Shown here: positions 1 to 7,228 of the stretch, in pieces
How the letters are laid out: every line of letters begins with the position of its first letter
How positions within the stretch are numbered: position 1 is the stretch's first letter
From: a virus
Reading direction: 5' to 3' (one strand)
Length of the DNA stretch: 56,171 bases
Virus record (IMG/VR): IMGVR_UViG_3300033143_006337
Coordinates: 1-56,171 of that record
Made by a program: the position numbers and the translations under genes
The notes under the pieces: generated by a model
Database searches by the model: none
Seen by the model: only the letters and a program-made list of their open reading frames with translations
What the model was told of the DNA's origin: nothing

Positions 1-114
1 TATCTTATTTCCAAGTAAACTCTATACAGGGTTTTTTTGGAGTGGTTAGGGGAGCTTTGGGTTTGTTCACGCCTACCATAAAGCTCCTCTTTCACAATCT
101 TATTTTTGGTTTTC
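1..114. repeat. Direct terminal repeat, left copy (114 bp)
   Basis: The first 114 bases are identical to the last 114 bases of the window. This is what an assembler leaves when it walks around a circular or circularly permuted molecule, and it shows that the sequence is a complete unit of 56,057 bp. It could instead be a genuine short terminal redundancy, but the repeat holds only the 3' ends of two convergent genes and their terminator, so nothing in it resembles a packaging site. Confidence 0.95.
48..90. terminator. Bidirectional terminator between convergent genes
   Basis: An 8-bp perfect stem (GGAGCTTT at 51-58 with AAAGCTCC at 80-87) extends by three more pairs, one of them wobble, to 48/90, with a 21-nt loop. 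It lies between the rightward last gene of the late region (ending at 56075, equivalent to 18) and the leftward gene that ends at 92. A T-rich run follows a little downstream on the plus strand. The position between convergent genes supports a terminator; the long loop makes it less certain. Confidence 0.55.
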
Positions 115-283
115 CCGTAATAAAAAGCGAAGCACCCAGCTCTTTTTTCAACTCAACTTCATTAACATAGTACTTCCTCTTTCTTGGTCTGATAAATGAC
201 ACAAGATAAGTCAAGAACAAAACAAACCCAGCAACGAGCAAAATAAGAAGGATTCTACCTGGAGAAATTTCGTCTAAAAACAT
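92..283 (-). CDS. Small single-pass membrane protein
   Basis: A 63-residue protein. Residues about 10-30 form one strongly hydrophobic segment (GRILLILLVAGFVLFLTYLV), followed by a very basic stretch (RPRKRKYY), so by the positive-inside rule the C-terminal half should stay in the cytoplasm. A longer reading from an ATG at 322 is possible, but the ATG at 283 has a strong ribosome site (AAGGAGG, about 9 nt upstream) and the upstream one has none, so I chose 283. It is the last leftward gene and ends against the late-region terminator. No family recognised; membrane accessory or superinfection-exclusion roles are possible but unsupported. Confidence 0.7.
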   Translation of the reverse strand: MFLDEISPGRILLILLVAGFVLFLTYLVSFIRPRKRKYYVNEVELKKELGASLFITGKPKIRL

Positions 284-383
284 TTTATTTTTCCTCCTTT
301 TCACTTGCGTTTTTGCTTGCATGATTATAGATTACAAATTGTTTAACGATTAATCAATAGCAAAATAGTAAGGAGCTAATAAG
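284..383. promoter_or_regulatory. Divergent intergenic region with shared phage motifs
   Basis: This 100-bp gap separates a leftward gene from a rightward one. It holds TGCTTGCA (314-321) and GTTTAACGATT (341-351). The first also occurs in the divergent region before the primase and just before a leftward operon near 7.2 kb; the second also occurs at 18272-18282, with a close variant at 21291. On the minus strand a TATAAT (329-324) would suit a leftward -10 box but has no good -35. A regulatory region is inferred from the position and the repeated motifs. Confidence 0.45.
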
Positions 384-590
384 ATGGAAAATACTCAAGA
401 AGCAACTACAGAACTAACAAAGAAAAGAACCAAAAAAACTAAGTATTTTGTGACAACTTCTCCACAGGAGTTTGACAGTAAAAGAGATGTAGAGGCTTTT
501 CTTTCAGAAAACAGACCAAACGAGAACACCAGGGTTATTAAAGGGGCAACAGTTCAATCAAATGTTAAGGAGCATGTCATTCTCACCTAA
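384..590 (+). CDS. Hypothetical basic protein, lone rightward gene
   Basis: A 68-residue protein with a Lys/Thr-rich, flexible N-terminus (about 1-22) and a small C-terminal part that may fold as a short alpha/beta unit. AAGGAG precedes the ATG at good spacing. It is the only rightward gene within the first 15 kb and converges on the VRR-NUC gene, with a hairpin between them. Its separate promoter region suggests different timing from the leftward early operon. No family recognised. Confidence 0.7.
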   Translation: MENTQEATTELTKKRTKKTKYFVTTSPQEFDSKRDVEAFLSENRPNENTRVIKGATVQSNVKEHVILT

Positions 591-598
591 GCACACCA

Positions 599-910
599 CT
601 AAGGGGGATGACTTATCCCCCACTTTACAACTTGTTTTATTCTTTTTAGTTTCTCATCCCAGTTCTCAGGGCAGGCAGTCATACCGTAACCACCCGTTGT
701 GCGAATTTTTCTTAGGTTATACTTCTGTAATTCTGTAGGATCTTCACTAGCATCTCTTTTGATTTCAAGAGCAATGAAAATACCAGCTGCACAAATTAGA
801 AAATCGGGTATGCCCACGGTAGAGACTTCGTTGGTTTTGAGATACCAAAGTCTTTCAACTTTATCAAGATCTCTTTTTACTCTGAGTTTGAAAGTGGTTT
901 CTGGTTTCAT
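599..910 (-). CDS. VRR-NUC-type endonuclease
   Basis: A 103-residue protein with the marks of the VRR-NUC branch of the PD-(D/E)xK nucleases: GIPDFLI (the catalytic Asp in GxPD), then FIALEIKR (catalytic ExK) about 10 residues later, then a helix with LQKYNLRKI and a following GGYG. Phage members are thought to resolve branched DNA or help recombination and packaging. The ATG at 910 overlaps the upstream stop as ATGA, which decides the start over longer readings. It is the last gene of the polymerase operon. Nuclease class is confident; the exact substrate is unknown. Confidence 0.85.
   Translation of the reverse strand: MKPETTFKLRVKRDLDKVERLWYLKTNEVSTVGIPDFLICAAGIFIALEIKRDASEDPTELQKYNLRKIRTTGGYGMTACPENWDEKLKRIKQVVKWGISHPP
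603..621. terminator. Hairpin between convergent genes
   Basis: GGGGGAT at 603-609 pairs with ATCCCCC at 615-621 around a 5-nt loop. It lies where the rightward gene ending at 590 meets the leftward nuclease gene ending at 599 and overlaps the last codons of the latter. The stem is GC-rich but the following T-run is poor, so it may act as a weak bidirectional terminator. Confidence 0.4.
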
Positions 911-1215
911 CTTAACAAATATGCATCCTCTCCCCATTGTTGCTTTAGGGATTCCCACATATTTCCATAGTAAAAACCACATGAAAAAAGATCATCTCTG
1001 ATTGCTTTACATGTAAGACAGGTTACTATTTCAGTAGGTGCTATATCTTCAAAATTTCTTGTAATAGTTATCTCAACTTTCTCTTCAAAATCAATTTTAT
1101 TTTTGCATTCAATACACTCTGGCATTGCATCTTCATCTCCGTAGTAATGCCAAATTTCAGAGATACAATAAATCTGTTCATCGTTACAAGCATCTACGCA
1201 AATACAATCAAACAT
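907..1215 (-). CDS. Cys-rich zinc-binding phage protein
   Basis: A 102-residue protein with a PECIEC pair near residue 33 and CLTC plus a further Cys near residues 66-80, spaced like a two-knuckle zinc ribbon, and a C-terminal GNMWESL segment. AAGGAG sits just upstream of the ATG. It overlaps the VRR-NUC gene by ATGA, so the two are probably translationally coupled. Small proteins with PECxxC...CxxC are common in phage replication modules, but I know of no assigned function. Confidence 0.75.
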   Translation of the reverse strand: MFDCICVDACNDEQIYCISEIWHYYGDEDAMPECIECKNKIDFEEKVEITITRNFEDIAPTEIVTCLTCKAIRDDLFSCGFYYGNMWESLKQQWGEDAYLLR

Positions 1216-1238
1216 TTTGTTTCTCCTTTTACTTTGAG

Positions 1239-1589
1239 TTAGAAATTCTTTACTATCTCAAACTTAAACCTCTTAAATACTTCCGGAAAATATATCTTTG
1301 CTTTGAGTACTGCCTCATCAAAATCCAAAACACCTGGAAGTAAAAAGGCTGAATTGCTTTGACCTCTACTATCTACCGACCGATCCCAGAATGCTAAAAT
1401 CGTTGCGTATCCGTTCATATGAAAAAGATTTGCCCGCCCTTCAATCTCTTTACCCCAAGGTGCAAAAACCGTATCTTTATACGCAAACCAATTTTTAAGC
1501 TCACTTCTCCCTGAATATTGCATTCCACGTTTCCAAACGTTATGACCTGGAGTTCTATTACACCCAAAATATAGTGGCTCTATTTGCAT
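1239..1589 (-). CDS. Conserved phage protein of unknown function
   Basis: A 116-residue protein with features I associate with a phage family of unknown role: WDRSVDSRGQSNSAF followed by LPGVLDFDEAV and a terminal FPEVFKRFKFEI. Many aromatic residues and no signal or membrane segment suggest a small globular cytoplasmic protein. AAAGGAG lies 6 nt before the ATG. It follows the DNA polymerase gene by 11 nt in the same operon, which suggests a replication-linked or nucleotide-related role. Confidence 0.75.
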   Translation of the reverse strand: MQIEPLYFGCNRTPGHNVWKRGMQYSGRSELKNWFAYKDTVFAPWGKEIEGRANLFHMNGYATILAFWDRSVDSRGQSNSAFLLPGVLDFDEAVLKAKIYFPEVFKRFKFEIVKNF

Positions 1590-1600
1590 ATCTACTCCTT

Positions 1601-3418
1601 TTATTGTGGCAATCCCTTAACCTTATCTGCCCAGCTTTTCCAACTGTGGTCAACTCCACAAGTCAAAGGCAGGTGTTTATAGTTGTAAACTGTTTCCATG
1701 ATTTTCTTAATAGGTTCGATTTCCTCAAACTCATTTTTGTGAAAACGGAAAAGAATTTCATCGTGAATCTGAATCAGCATTTTAGACCGAGCTTTTTTCG
1801 ATTCTAAAAGATCATCAATTCTATTCATAGCTATCTTAACGATATCCGCGCATCCACCTTGAATAAGATAGTTAGGGGCTTTGTAAGCAAAGTTAGAATC
1901 AGGGAAGTAGTAAATTCTTCCAAACCAATTGAAGATTTCTTTTCGGTACTTGGCTTTATTCATAACCTTGCTGATAAAATCAGAAATCTTAGGGAGTGTG
2001 TCAAAGTAGTGTTGCTTAAGCCTCTTGGCTTCTGCAACTGATATACCTAATTTTCCTGCAAGTATTACTGCTCCTCCACCATAGATAAGTAGAAAGTTAA
2101 TTGTCTTTGCAAACTCACGAACAATCTTAAGAAGCTCTGCAGTAGAGGTATGGACATCCAATCCTTCATCCAAAATCTTCCTAATGATTTTCATCTCACC
2201 GGCATAATCCAGCATGAGCCTGTATTCCATCTGATCATAATCAATCATGATAAAACAATAATCAGGATCTCCAGGAACAAAAGAACGTCTTACCAAAAAC
2301 TCTTTTTCAGGATCAAACTTCTTATTCAGGTTTTGAAGGTTGGGGTTACTATAGGAAAACCGACCTGGTGCTGTTCCTCCTTGCCGAATGTTTGCATGTA
2401 TCAAACCGTTGGTATCAGAATAGTCTAAGAAATTTCTGTAGTAAGTATTTGCTTTCTTATAGCTGGATCTGTAGTCTCTAACGACTTGAGCCATTGGTGT
2501 TGTAAAGTTTTCGAGCACTTCATCCCTGAAACTAGGATTACCCTTCTCGGTGGTAGGATACTTTTCACCCACTGCTCCAAATGCCTGGGCAAGCGTTTTA
2601 TTGGAGTCCTTGAACGGGATCGAAGAAATCTTAGTAAACTTTTTCTCACACGTCTTGAAAATATTTGTCTCAAAAGCCAGAGCACGAGTGGTGTAGTCAT
2701 AATCGATTGCTGCACCGTGCCTCTCCATCTTAAAACACGTCTTTGTAACTTTTCTTTCATTAGCATATAGCTCCATAATAGAAGGAATACCAACAGAGAT
2801 TTGCTTTTTCTCGATTTCTTCCAACCTGGCAATTTGCCATAACCCCAGTTTTCTTGTGATGTCTCCATCAGTGCATCCATAACCTGAAATAATCTCAAAA
2901 GGAACATCTATAAAGTGTGGAACTTTCGTGCGCTTTTTCTTCCCTGGTATTTCTTCCCAGTGGTAAAGCTTGTTTTTTGCAATATGCTCGTCAACAGCTT
3001 TTGATTTTTTCTCCCCGCAATCGGGAGCCCTTTTGTCAAGCTGATAGCTCATGTGGGTATTGTTGACAAGCCTTCCAATGGCTTCTGTACAGTGGATCTG
3101 CCCATCCACAAATAATCCCTCATTCGCCAACATGCTCATATCGAACTTAGCATTATGCATAAACCATAGGGATAGTTTAACCGATAAGATCTCTTCAAAC
3201 AGAGCAAGATTCTTTCTGTCAAGAATCAAGTCTGAATCTATATCATCATAATGCTGGAAGTTGAAATAGTAGGAATCAATTTCGTTTGTGAGAATGACAG
3301 AGAATAATTTATCGCCAAGGTAAGATTTTAGCCCCGTTGTTTCTGTATCCAATGCATACTGCCCTGGAAGACAAAACAAACTTAGAACTTTTCTAACTTC
3401 TCCTTCTCTTACTAGCAT
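1601..3418 (-). CDS. Family A DNA polymerase with 3'-5' exonuclease domain
   Basis: A 605-residue replicative polymerase. The N-terminal proofreading domain shows motif I (LDTETTG, about residue 23), motif II (HNAKFDMS) and an exo III-like GYGCTDGD. The polymerase domain shows motif A (IDYDQMEYRL), motif B helix (REFAKTINFLLIYGG, with the Phe that favours normal dNTP discrimination), QGGCADIVK, and motif C (IQIHDEILF). There is no 5' nuclease domain, as is usual for phage enzymes. AAGGA precedes the ATG. Together with the primase-helicase on the other arm and the SNF2 helicase it forms a self-sufficient replisome. Confidence 0.97.
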   Translation of the reverse strand: MLVREGEVRKVLSLFCLPGQYALDTETTGLKSYLGDKLFSVILTNEIDSYYFNFQHYDDIDSDLILDRKNLALFEEILSVKLSLWFMHNAKFDMSMLANEGLFVDGQIHCTEAIGRLVNNTHMSYQLDKRAPDCGEKKSKAVDEHIAKNKLYHWEEIPGKKKRTKVPHFIDVPFEIISGYGCTDGDITRKLGLWQIARLEEIEKKQISVGIPSIMELYANERKVTKTCFKMERHGAAIDYDYTTRALAFETNIFKTCEKKFTKISSIPFKDSNKTLAQAFGAVGEKYPTTEKGNPSFRDEVLENFTTPMAQVVRDYRSSYKKANTYYRNFLDYSDTNGLIHANIRQGGTAPGRFSYSNPNLQNLNKKFDPEKEFLVRRSFVPGDPDYCFIMIDYDQMEYRLMLDYAGEMKIIRKILDEGLDVHTSTAELLKIVREFAKTINFLLIYGGGAVILAGKLGISVAEAKRLKQHYFDTLPKISDFISKVMNKAKYRKEIFNWFGRIYYFPDSNFAYKAPNYLIQGGCADIVKIAMNRIDDLLESKKARSKMLIQIHDEILFRFHKNEFEEIEPIKKIMETVYNYKHLPLTCGVDHSWKSWADKVKGLPQ

Positions 3419-3653
3419 GGGATTCCTTATAGCAATCTATAATGTAATCAGCAAACGCAGAAGCTGATACACCTTCTTTTTCTGCCTGTGTCTCTATATA
3501 TTCTTTGTTCTCTTCTTTTACTCTCACATACAAAACAGCTGGGCGTTTTTTTGGTAACGCTCCTACACTGGAAGTATTGCTGCTTGGATTCCTGCTTCTT
3601 CTGCTTTTTGTAGCTCCTTTGGCACCTGGCTGCTTTTTACTTGTTTTAGCCAT
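3393..3653 (-). CDS. Ribbon-helix-helix-like DNA-binding protein
   Basis: An 86-residue protein. The N-terminal third is a basic, Ser/Lys/Arg-rich tail; the C-terminal half (RPAVLYVRVKEENKEYIETQ, then a helix with VSASAFADYIIDCY) has the strand-helix-helix pattern of the RHH/CopG superfamily. The gene starts inside the 3' end of the exonuclease gene in another frame (about 91 nt of overlap) and ends 26 nt inside the polymerase gene. I chose the ATG at 3653, preceded by GGAAGGA; a GTG at 3674 would add seven residues. It is probably a small transcriptional regulator. Confidence 0.7.
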   Translation of the reverse strand: MAKTSKKQPGAKGATKSRRSRNPSSNTSSVGALPKKRPAVLYVRVKEENKEYIETQAEKEGVSASAFADYIIDCYKESHASKRRRS

Positions 3654-4297
3654 AGCTTTCTTTTTCCTTCCCACTTGTAGCCTAGCTCCTTGGCTACGCC
3701 TGTTTGTTTCCCTTCATCGTGCCAGGGCTTCATTACAACTGCTCTGACTGACACATTAGGCTCCTTAGAGAGTTTCACAATCTCTTCTATATCATAGTTG
3801 GATATAACTTTCATCATTGTAAGCACATCAAATACAGCTCTGTGAGCAAAGGGATTGAGAAAATTATGCTCCGTAGCCAAATAGGTTAGCTTTCTTGTAC
3901 CGATAGATTCATGATAGGGAACATCAACATAAGTATCAATCCAGTCTATGTTCTTTCCAATAAACTCTTTATGCCTAGCTTTTTCAGCATCATAAAAAGC
4001 TTTATCGAAAGGAGCATTATGAGCTACAAAATACTCAGCCTTGCTTGCGAGTTCGTCTAACCCCAGGAATGCTTGCTTTTCATTGATTCCAAATTCCTGC
4101 AACATATTAAAATCAATCCCCGTTATCCGAGTAATCTCATCTGAGACTTCTTTGATATCAGAATGGTTCACCAATACACTGTAGATTTCCATAGGAGATC
4201 TTTTTTCTGTACACCAGAGAACAGCACCTATTTCTGTAACTCTGTTTTCTTCTGAACAAAGCCCTGTTGTTTCAAAATCTAATCCGCAAAGTAACAT
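3563..4297 (-). CDS. DnaQ-like 3'-5' exonuclease
   Basis: A 244-residue protein. Residues 1-170 are a DEDDh exonuclease of the DNA polymerase III epsilon type: GLDFETTG (motif I), FVAHNAPFDKAFYD (motif II) and, around AHRAVFDVL, motif III with its His and Asp. A small C-terminal module (about 180-244) with ELGYKWEGKRKLWLK follows, a pattern seen behind some phage exonuclease domains. GGAAGGG precedes the ATG. It is a second proofreading or DNA-end processing enzyme beside the polymerase, which already has an exonuclease domain. Its 3' end is shared with the RHH-like gene. Confidence 0.9.
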   Translation of the reverse strand: MLLCGLDFETTGLCSEENRVTEIGAVLWCTEKRSPMEIYSVLVNHSDIKEVSDEITRITGIDFNMLQEFGINEKQAFLGLDELASKAEYFVAHNAPFDKAFYDAEKARHKEFIGKNIDWIDTYVDVPYHESIGTRKLTYLATEHNFLNPFAHRAVFDVLTMMKVISNYDIEEIVKLSKEPNVSVRAVVMKPWHDEGKQTGVAKELGYKWEGKRKLWLKQVKSSQVPKELQKAEEAGIQAAILPV

Positions 4298-4300
4298 AGT

Positions 4301-4672
4301 TTACCCTTCCTTGGTTTTTGGTTCCTCAATCTGCACGTTTCTTTTCACTTCATAAGCTGGTTTCTTGAGAACAGCGATGAAGTCTATATCAGGTGGCATA
4401 TAGATACCAGCGATTCCTCTATGCTGTAACCACTGATCAAAATTCTTTATGAGGTTATCTCTTATCTTGTGCGGCAATTTTTCTCTAAGCTGAAAAACAA
4501 GCATGTCTCCTTTGTCACATTCAAGAGAAGTTAGCTTCTCAACTTCTGCAGGTATGTAACCTTTCTCAAGCATATCCAGCACAACTTTCTCAGCCAGGTG
4601 CGAAAACTCATCTACTCTTTCTTGTTTCATTTCTACCTTGTTTTCTTTCTTGGCTTCTGCTTCATTTTCCAT
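4301..4672 (-). CDS. Hypothetical protein of the replication operon
   Basis: A 123-residue protein with a charged, coiled-coil-like N-terminus (about 1-35) and a mixed C-terminal domain ending in the acidic EEPKTKEG. No catalytic motif or membrane segment is visible. It lies 3 nt upstream of the exonuclease gene with an AAGGGG site, so it is co-translated with it and may be an accessory or partner protein. Family not recognised. Confidence 0.7.
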   Translation of the reverse strand: MENEAEAKKENKVEMKQERVDEFSHLAEKVVLDMLEKGYIPAEVEKLTSLECDKGDMLVFQLREKLPHKIRDNLIKNFDQWLQHRGIAGIYMPPDIDFIAVLKKPAYEVKRNVQIEEPKTKEG

Positions 4673-4705
4673 ACTTTACTTACCCCTTAAAATTCTTATA
4701 AGTGT

Positions 4706-4885
4706 TCAGCAATTCGGGTTTTTTGAATTTTTACGAGTTTTAAATTCAATAACACACTTTTGTTCTATAAAAAATTCTTCACCACAATAAAAACAATCTT
4801 GATCATCATAGCCTTCCCATGCAGGCTGGATACGATAACAATACGGGCATTTTAATTGTTCTTTACTTATGTCTGGTGTCGGCAT
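4706..4885 (-). CDS. Small zinc-ribbon protein
   Basis: A 59-residue reading frame. It has CPYC near residue 13, CFYC near residue 31 and two further Cys near 44 and 59, a classic two-knuckle zinc ribbon. The ribosome site is weak. It fills what would otherwise be a 260-bp gap in a dense operon, which supports its being real. It belongs to the large set of tiny CxxC proteins in this arm. Function unknown. Confidence 0.65.
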   Translation of the reverse strand: MPTPDISKEQLKCPYCYRIQPAWEGYDDQDCFYCGEEFFIEQKCVIEFKTRKNSKNPNC

Positions 4886-4939
4886 AGCTCACTCATCTCT
4901 TATAAATTCCCTGCAAAGTGTTCAAAAATCATTTCTTTT

Positions 4940-5140
4940 TTAAAATCTTTTTTCCTCACATTTTTTACACTTTGAAGCTGGGTTGTGGTGGTTTTCGCAG
5001 TCTATCTTTTTAAACTTCCGCCTCTTGTGTTGACACAAAGGGCTATCTCCTTCTTGTGCATCCTCATAAAAACAATGCCAGTACAAAGTAACGGTCATTC
5101 CTTTACGGCCTCTTTGCCAAATAAATTTCGACTTTGTCAT
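4940..5140 (-). CDS. Small Cys/His-rich protein
   Basis: A 66-residue basic protein. Its C-terminal half has Cys and His residues (CQHKRRKFKKIDCENHH, then CKKCEE) arranged like a zinc-binding site. The ATG at 5140 has only a weak purine-rich site, and an internal ATG at residue 15 could be used instead. It sits downstream of a large stem-loop, apart from its neighbours. Function unknown; a nucleic-acid-binding role fits its charge. Confidence 0.55.
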   Translation of the reverse strand: MTKSKFIWQRGRKGMTVTLYWHCFYEDAQEGDSPLCQHKRRKFKKIDCENHHNPASKCKKCEEKRF

Positions 5141-5168
5141 AGTACTCTTTTTCTTTACTGAATAATGA

Positions 5169-5233
5169 ATTTGGGAGCAAGCTACGTTTTTACCAGGTAT
5201 TCAACAAAGTTAATAAAAAGCCTGCCCCCAAAT
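5169..5233 (-). other. 15-bp intergenic stem-loop
   Basis: Bases 5169-5183 and 5219-5233 pair over 15 positions with a 35-nt loop. Read as minus-strand RNA, the two imperfect positions become G-U wobbles, so the stem is unbroken; read as plus-strand RNA they are mismatches. The structure therefore belongs to the leftward transcript. It fills the gap after the putative ssDNA-binding protein gene. It could be an RNA stabiliser, a processing site, an attenuator or a protein-binding hairpin; the long loop and lack of a T-run at the base argue against a simple terminator. Confidence 0.6.
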
Positions 5234-5240
5234 ATGTTAG

Positions 5241-5990
5241 TTAGAATTTATCCCCTTCCTTGTACTCACCAGCTGTCTCTGTATGCCCTGTTTCCTGCTC
5301 AAGATCCGAATGATCAACTTCCACGTTTGTTGTCCTGATGATGTTCTCCCAACGCTTAATAGCCTGCTTTTCCTTGTCGGTAGTCTTACGGTTCTCGACA
5401 ACATCATAAACGTAAAATTTTCCGTGGTCGTTTTCCTTTGCCAGTGAACTTAGGTTATACGTTTTATGATATACCGGAAGACCAAAAGCACCATACTTAG
5501 CCCGAGCAGTCTCCAGCTTTTTACCTGCCATATGGGAAGTACGACGAAAAGAAATAAGATAAGGAAAATATACGTCTTCATTTTCAATCTCAATAGGAAG
5601 AAGACAGAAATAATTAATAGCATGATCTCTTCTGATGTTCACACCATCCTCAACACCTGTCCAATCCCAGTCAACATTCTCTGGGGTTTGCGGGACTTGC
5701 TTTTTAAACTTGAGCTTATCGCCAATCTGCTCATAGATAACCCAGGTTTCTGTTACAAAAAAAGGAAGGATCTCTAAAGGCTCTTCCTTTGTGCCAAGCT
5801 TAACGCAGTTCATTGAATCGCGCATTTCACCAAGTCTTGCTTTTTCTTCCTGTACAAACTGGGAAGGAGGCTGCATTAAAAGAATTTTCGGCACAATTAA
5901 ATTCTTGGGGTTAATCGCTCCTGCAGGATCTTGGTAAGCTGCCACTACTCCAGGTGCTTCTGTTGTCGCTACTTTTGTTTCTTCAGTCAT
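5241..5990 (-). CDS. Putative single-stranded DNA-binding protein
   Basis: A 249-residue soluble protein with a flexible N-terminus, a beta-rich core (PKILLMQ near residue 37, repeated aromatic and basic positions, LISFRRTSHMAGKKL near 155) and a strongly acidic C-terminal tail (EQETGHTETAGEYKEGDKF). Abundant phage proteins starting with this kind of PKILLMQ segment are found in replication modules, and the OB-like core plus acidic tail is typical of phage SSBs. AAAGGAG precedes the ATG. The function is inferred from context and shape, not from a motif I can name with certainty. Confidence 0.55.
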   Translation of the reverse strand: MTEETKVATTEAPGVVAAYQDPAGAINPKNLIVPKILLMQPPSQFVQEEKARLGEMRDSMNCVKLGTKEEPLEILPFFVTETWVIYEQIGDKLKFKKQVPQTPENVDWDWTGVEDGVNIRRDHAINYFCLLPIEIENEDVYFPYLISFRRTSHMAGKKLETARAKYGAFGLPVYHKTYNLSSLAKENDHGKFYVYDVVENRKTTDKEKQAIKRWENIIRTTNVEVDHSDLEQETGHTETAGEYKEGDKF

Positions 5991-6205
5991 GATTCATTTT
6001 CTCCTTTAAATTTACATTCCGATTCTTCTTCAGGAAAATGCTTCCCTGTAAATCTATACTTTAAATGCTGAGCTAATTTTTCATAATCATACCCTTCAAT
6101 TACTGTAAAATTATCAAAAGGTAGCAAATCCTTACTATTCCCCCCAGGACAAGAACAAATAATAAAACCATTTCTTACCTGCTCAACATGAAATGACATA
6201 CCCAT
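5987..6205 (-). CDS. Hypothetical small phage protein
   Basis: A 72-residue protein starting GMSFHVEQ with an IICSCPGG segment near residue 17 and a C-terminal helix (YEKLAQHLKYRF). The ATG at 6205 overlaps the previous stop as TAATG, which fixes the start, and its own end overlaps the SSB-like gene by ATGA. The tight coupling on both sides suggests action with the recombination/SSB group. Family not recognised. Confidence 0.7.
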   Translation of the reverse strand: MGMSFHVEQVRNGFIICSCPGGNSKDLLPFDNFTVIEGYDYEKLAQHLKYRFTGKHFPEEESECKFKGENES

Positions 6206-6720
6206 TATGCTTTCTTCCAAGTTACTGTGTCGTAATGTTTAGGCTCCTCAATCCCAGGAATTGAGAAATCTGGATTTTGCTCTTCTACTGCTTTTGCAAA
6301 TGCTTCCTTGTAATATGCATTGAGGCTTTGGCTGTTCACTGTCCAAAGGCTATCAAAAACTTCTTCACACTCAAAATATTTCCTCAAGGCATTTCTTTCC
6401 ACTTCTGTCTTTGGCACCTTCACAGAGAAGTTATCTTTTCTTCCAAAGGTTCCAAATTCACTTTTGAAACTTTTTAGCTCAGCTACTTGCAAATGCTTAA
6501 GCCCCTTTTTCTTCATTGCTTCAAGCTTTGAGGTTTCATTTGCAATAATTCTTTTGTAAGAATCAACAACTTCCTTTTGCTCCGCATACTCTTTACAAAA
6601 AGAATTCATCTGCTCAAGCGTAGCTGTTTGAGATTCTTCTGCAGCTGGTGCATCTGAAACAGAAGCCCCACAAGCTTCCTGAAGTGGTTGTCCTTCGTGA
6701 GTTACGTTTTCTTTTTCCAT
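6205..6720 (-). CDS. Coiled-coil protein of the recombination/replication group
   Basis: A 171-residue protein: a low-complexity N-terminus, a long helical coiled coil (about 35-75), then a compact domain (KSEFGTFGRKDNFSVKVP, near residues 87-104) and the ending IPGIEEPKHYDTVTWKKA. That ending, 'GI-x-x-P-x-x-Y-x-x-(V/I)', occurs in phage proteins encoded next to SSB and recombinase genes, some resembling nuclease-inhibiting Gam-like proteins. AAGGAG precedes the ATG. The Gam comparison is only a suggestion; residues alone do not prove it. Confidence 0.6.
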   Translation of the reverse strand: MEKENVTHEGQPLQEACGASVSDAPAAEESQTATLEQMNSFCKEYAEQKEVVDSYKRIIANETSKLEAMKKKGLKHLQVAELKSFKSEFGTFGRKDNFSVKVPKTEVERNALRKYFECEEVFDSLWTVNSQSLNAYYKEAFAKAVEEQNPDFSIPGIEEPKHYDTVTWKKA

Positions 6721-6731
6721 TTCTGTTCTCC

Positions 6732-6905
6732 TTAGCTTGGATAATATTTTGTATAAATATCTATAATCTTGTCTCTTTGATTTCTAGTAAACCATTGACT
6801 ATGGTACATATCGTTAAGAAAGGTGTTTTCCCAAGTTGAGTAATTTTCACCTACCCAATCCTCAACCATTTCTCTCACCATCTCTGTGCAGTCTACATTA
6901 GTCAT
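6732..6905 (-). CDS. Small acidic hypothetical protein
   Basis: A 57-residue protein with an N-terminal acidic helix and a C-terminal segment WFTRNQRDKIIDIYTKYY, a pattern (aromatic, Q, then an amphipathic helix) common in tiny phage proteins. It fills the gap between two well-supported leftward genes with only 2 nt to its upstream neighbour, which supports coding. The ribosome site is weak. No function known. Confidence 0.6.
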   Translation of the reverse strand: MTNVDCTEMVREMVEDWVGENYSTWENTFLNDMYHSQWFTRNQRDKIIDIYTKYYPS

Positions 6906-6907
6906 GC

Positions 6908-7168
6908 TTAACCATTCATGCTTACATGTTTAACGCCAAGTTTCTTTGCAGCATCTCTGTTTGCTTTACTGAATACTTTTAGCTCATCTTTGTTTTCTTC
7001 TACAGATGTAACTATAAAAGCAGCTCTTGCAAATCCAGCAAAGTAAGCCTGCATTATTAAAATCCTAGTATCCTCTGGCAGCATCTCAGGATTATCAGAA
7101 GTTACTTTTTTCTCAAACTCACCAAAACTATTCATGATTATAGGTTCTCTAATCTCAATATCTTTCAC
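6908..7168 (-). CDS. Hypothetical protein, GTG start
   Basis: An 86-residue, mainly helical protein with a central hydrophobic helix (LIMQAYFAGFARAAFIVTSV) that looks more like a buried helix than a membrane span. It begins at GTG with AAGGAG 6-7 nt upstream. The upstream gap contains a 20-nt element also found before the leftward gene at 15117, so this may be the first gene of an internal operon. Family not recognised. Confidence 0.7.
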   Translation of the reverse strand: MKDIEIREPIIMNSFGEFEKKVTSDNPEMLPEDTRILIMQAYFAGFARAAFIVTSVEENKDELKVFSKANRDAAKKLGVKHVSMNG

Positions 7169-7196
7169 TTTTCTCTCCTTGCGAATTGATTAGGCT

Positions 7197-7228
7197 AAGT
7201 TACTACCCTGCTTTCTAAAGTGCAAGCA
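7197..7228 (-). promoter_or_regulatory. Repeated 20-nt element before a leftward operon
   Basis: Bases 7209-7228 (read on plus: TGCTTTCTAAAGTGCAAGCA) match 15154-15173 at 19 of 20 positions. Both copies lie 40-60 bp upstream of a leftward start (7168 and 15117). The element contains TGCAAGCA, the reverse complement of TGCTTGCA seen in both divergent regions. Weak -35/-10-like boxes can be drawn over each copy. A promoter or operator is inferred. Confidence 0.45.

Noticed and set aside
2425-2907. 160-residue frame overlapping the DNA polymerase gene
   Set aside because: Same strand, other frame, across polymerase sequence; very Arg/Leu/Ser-rich, without a recognised motif.
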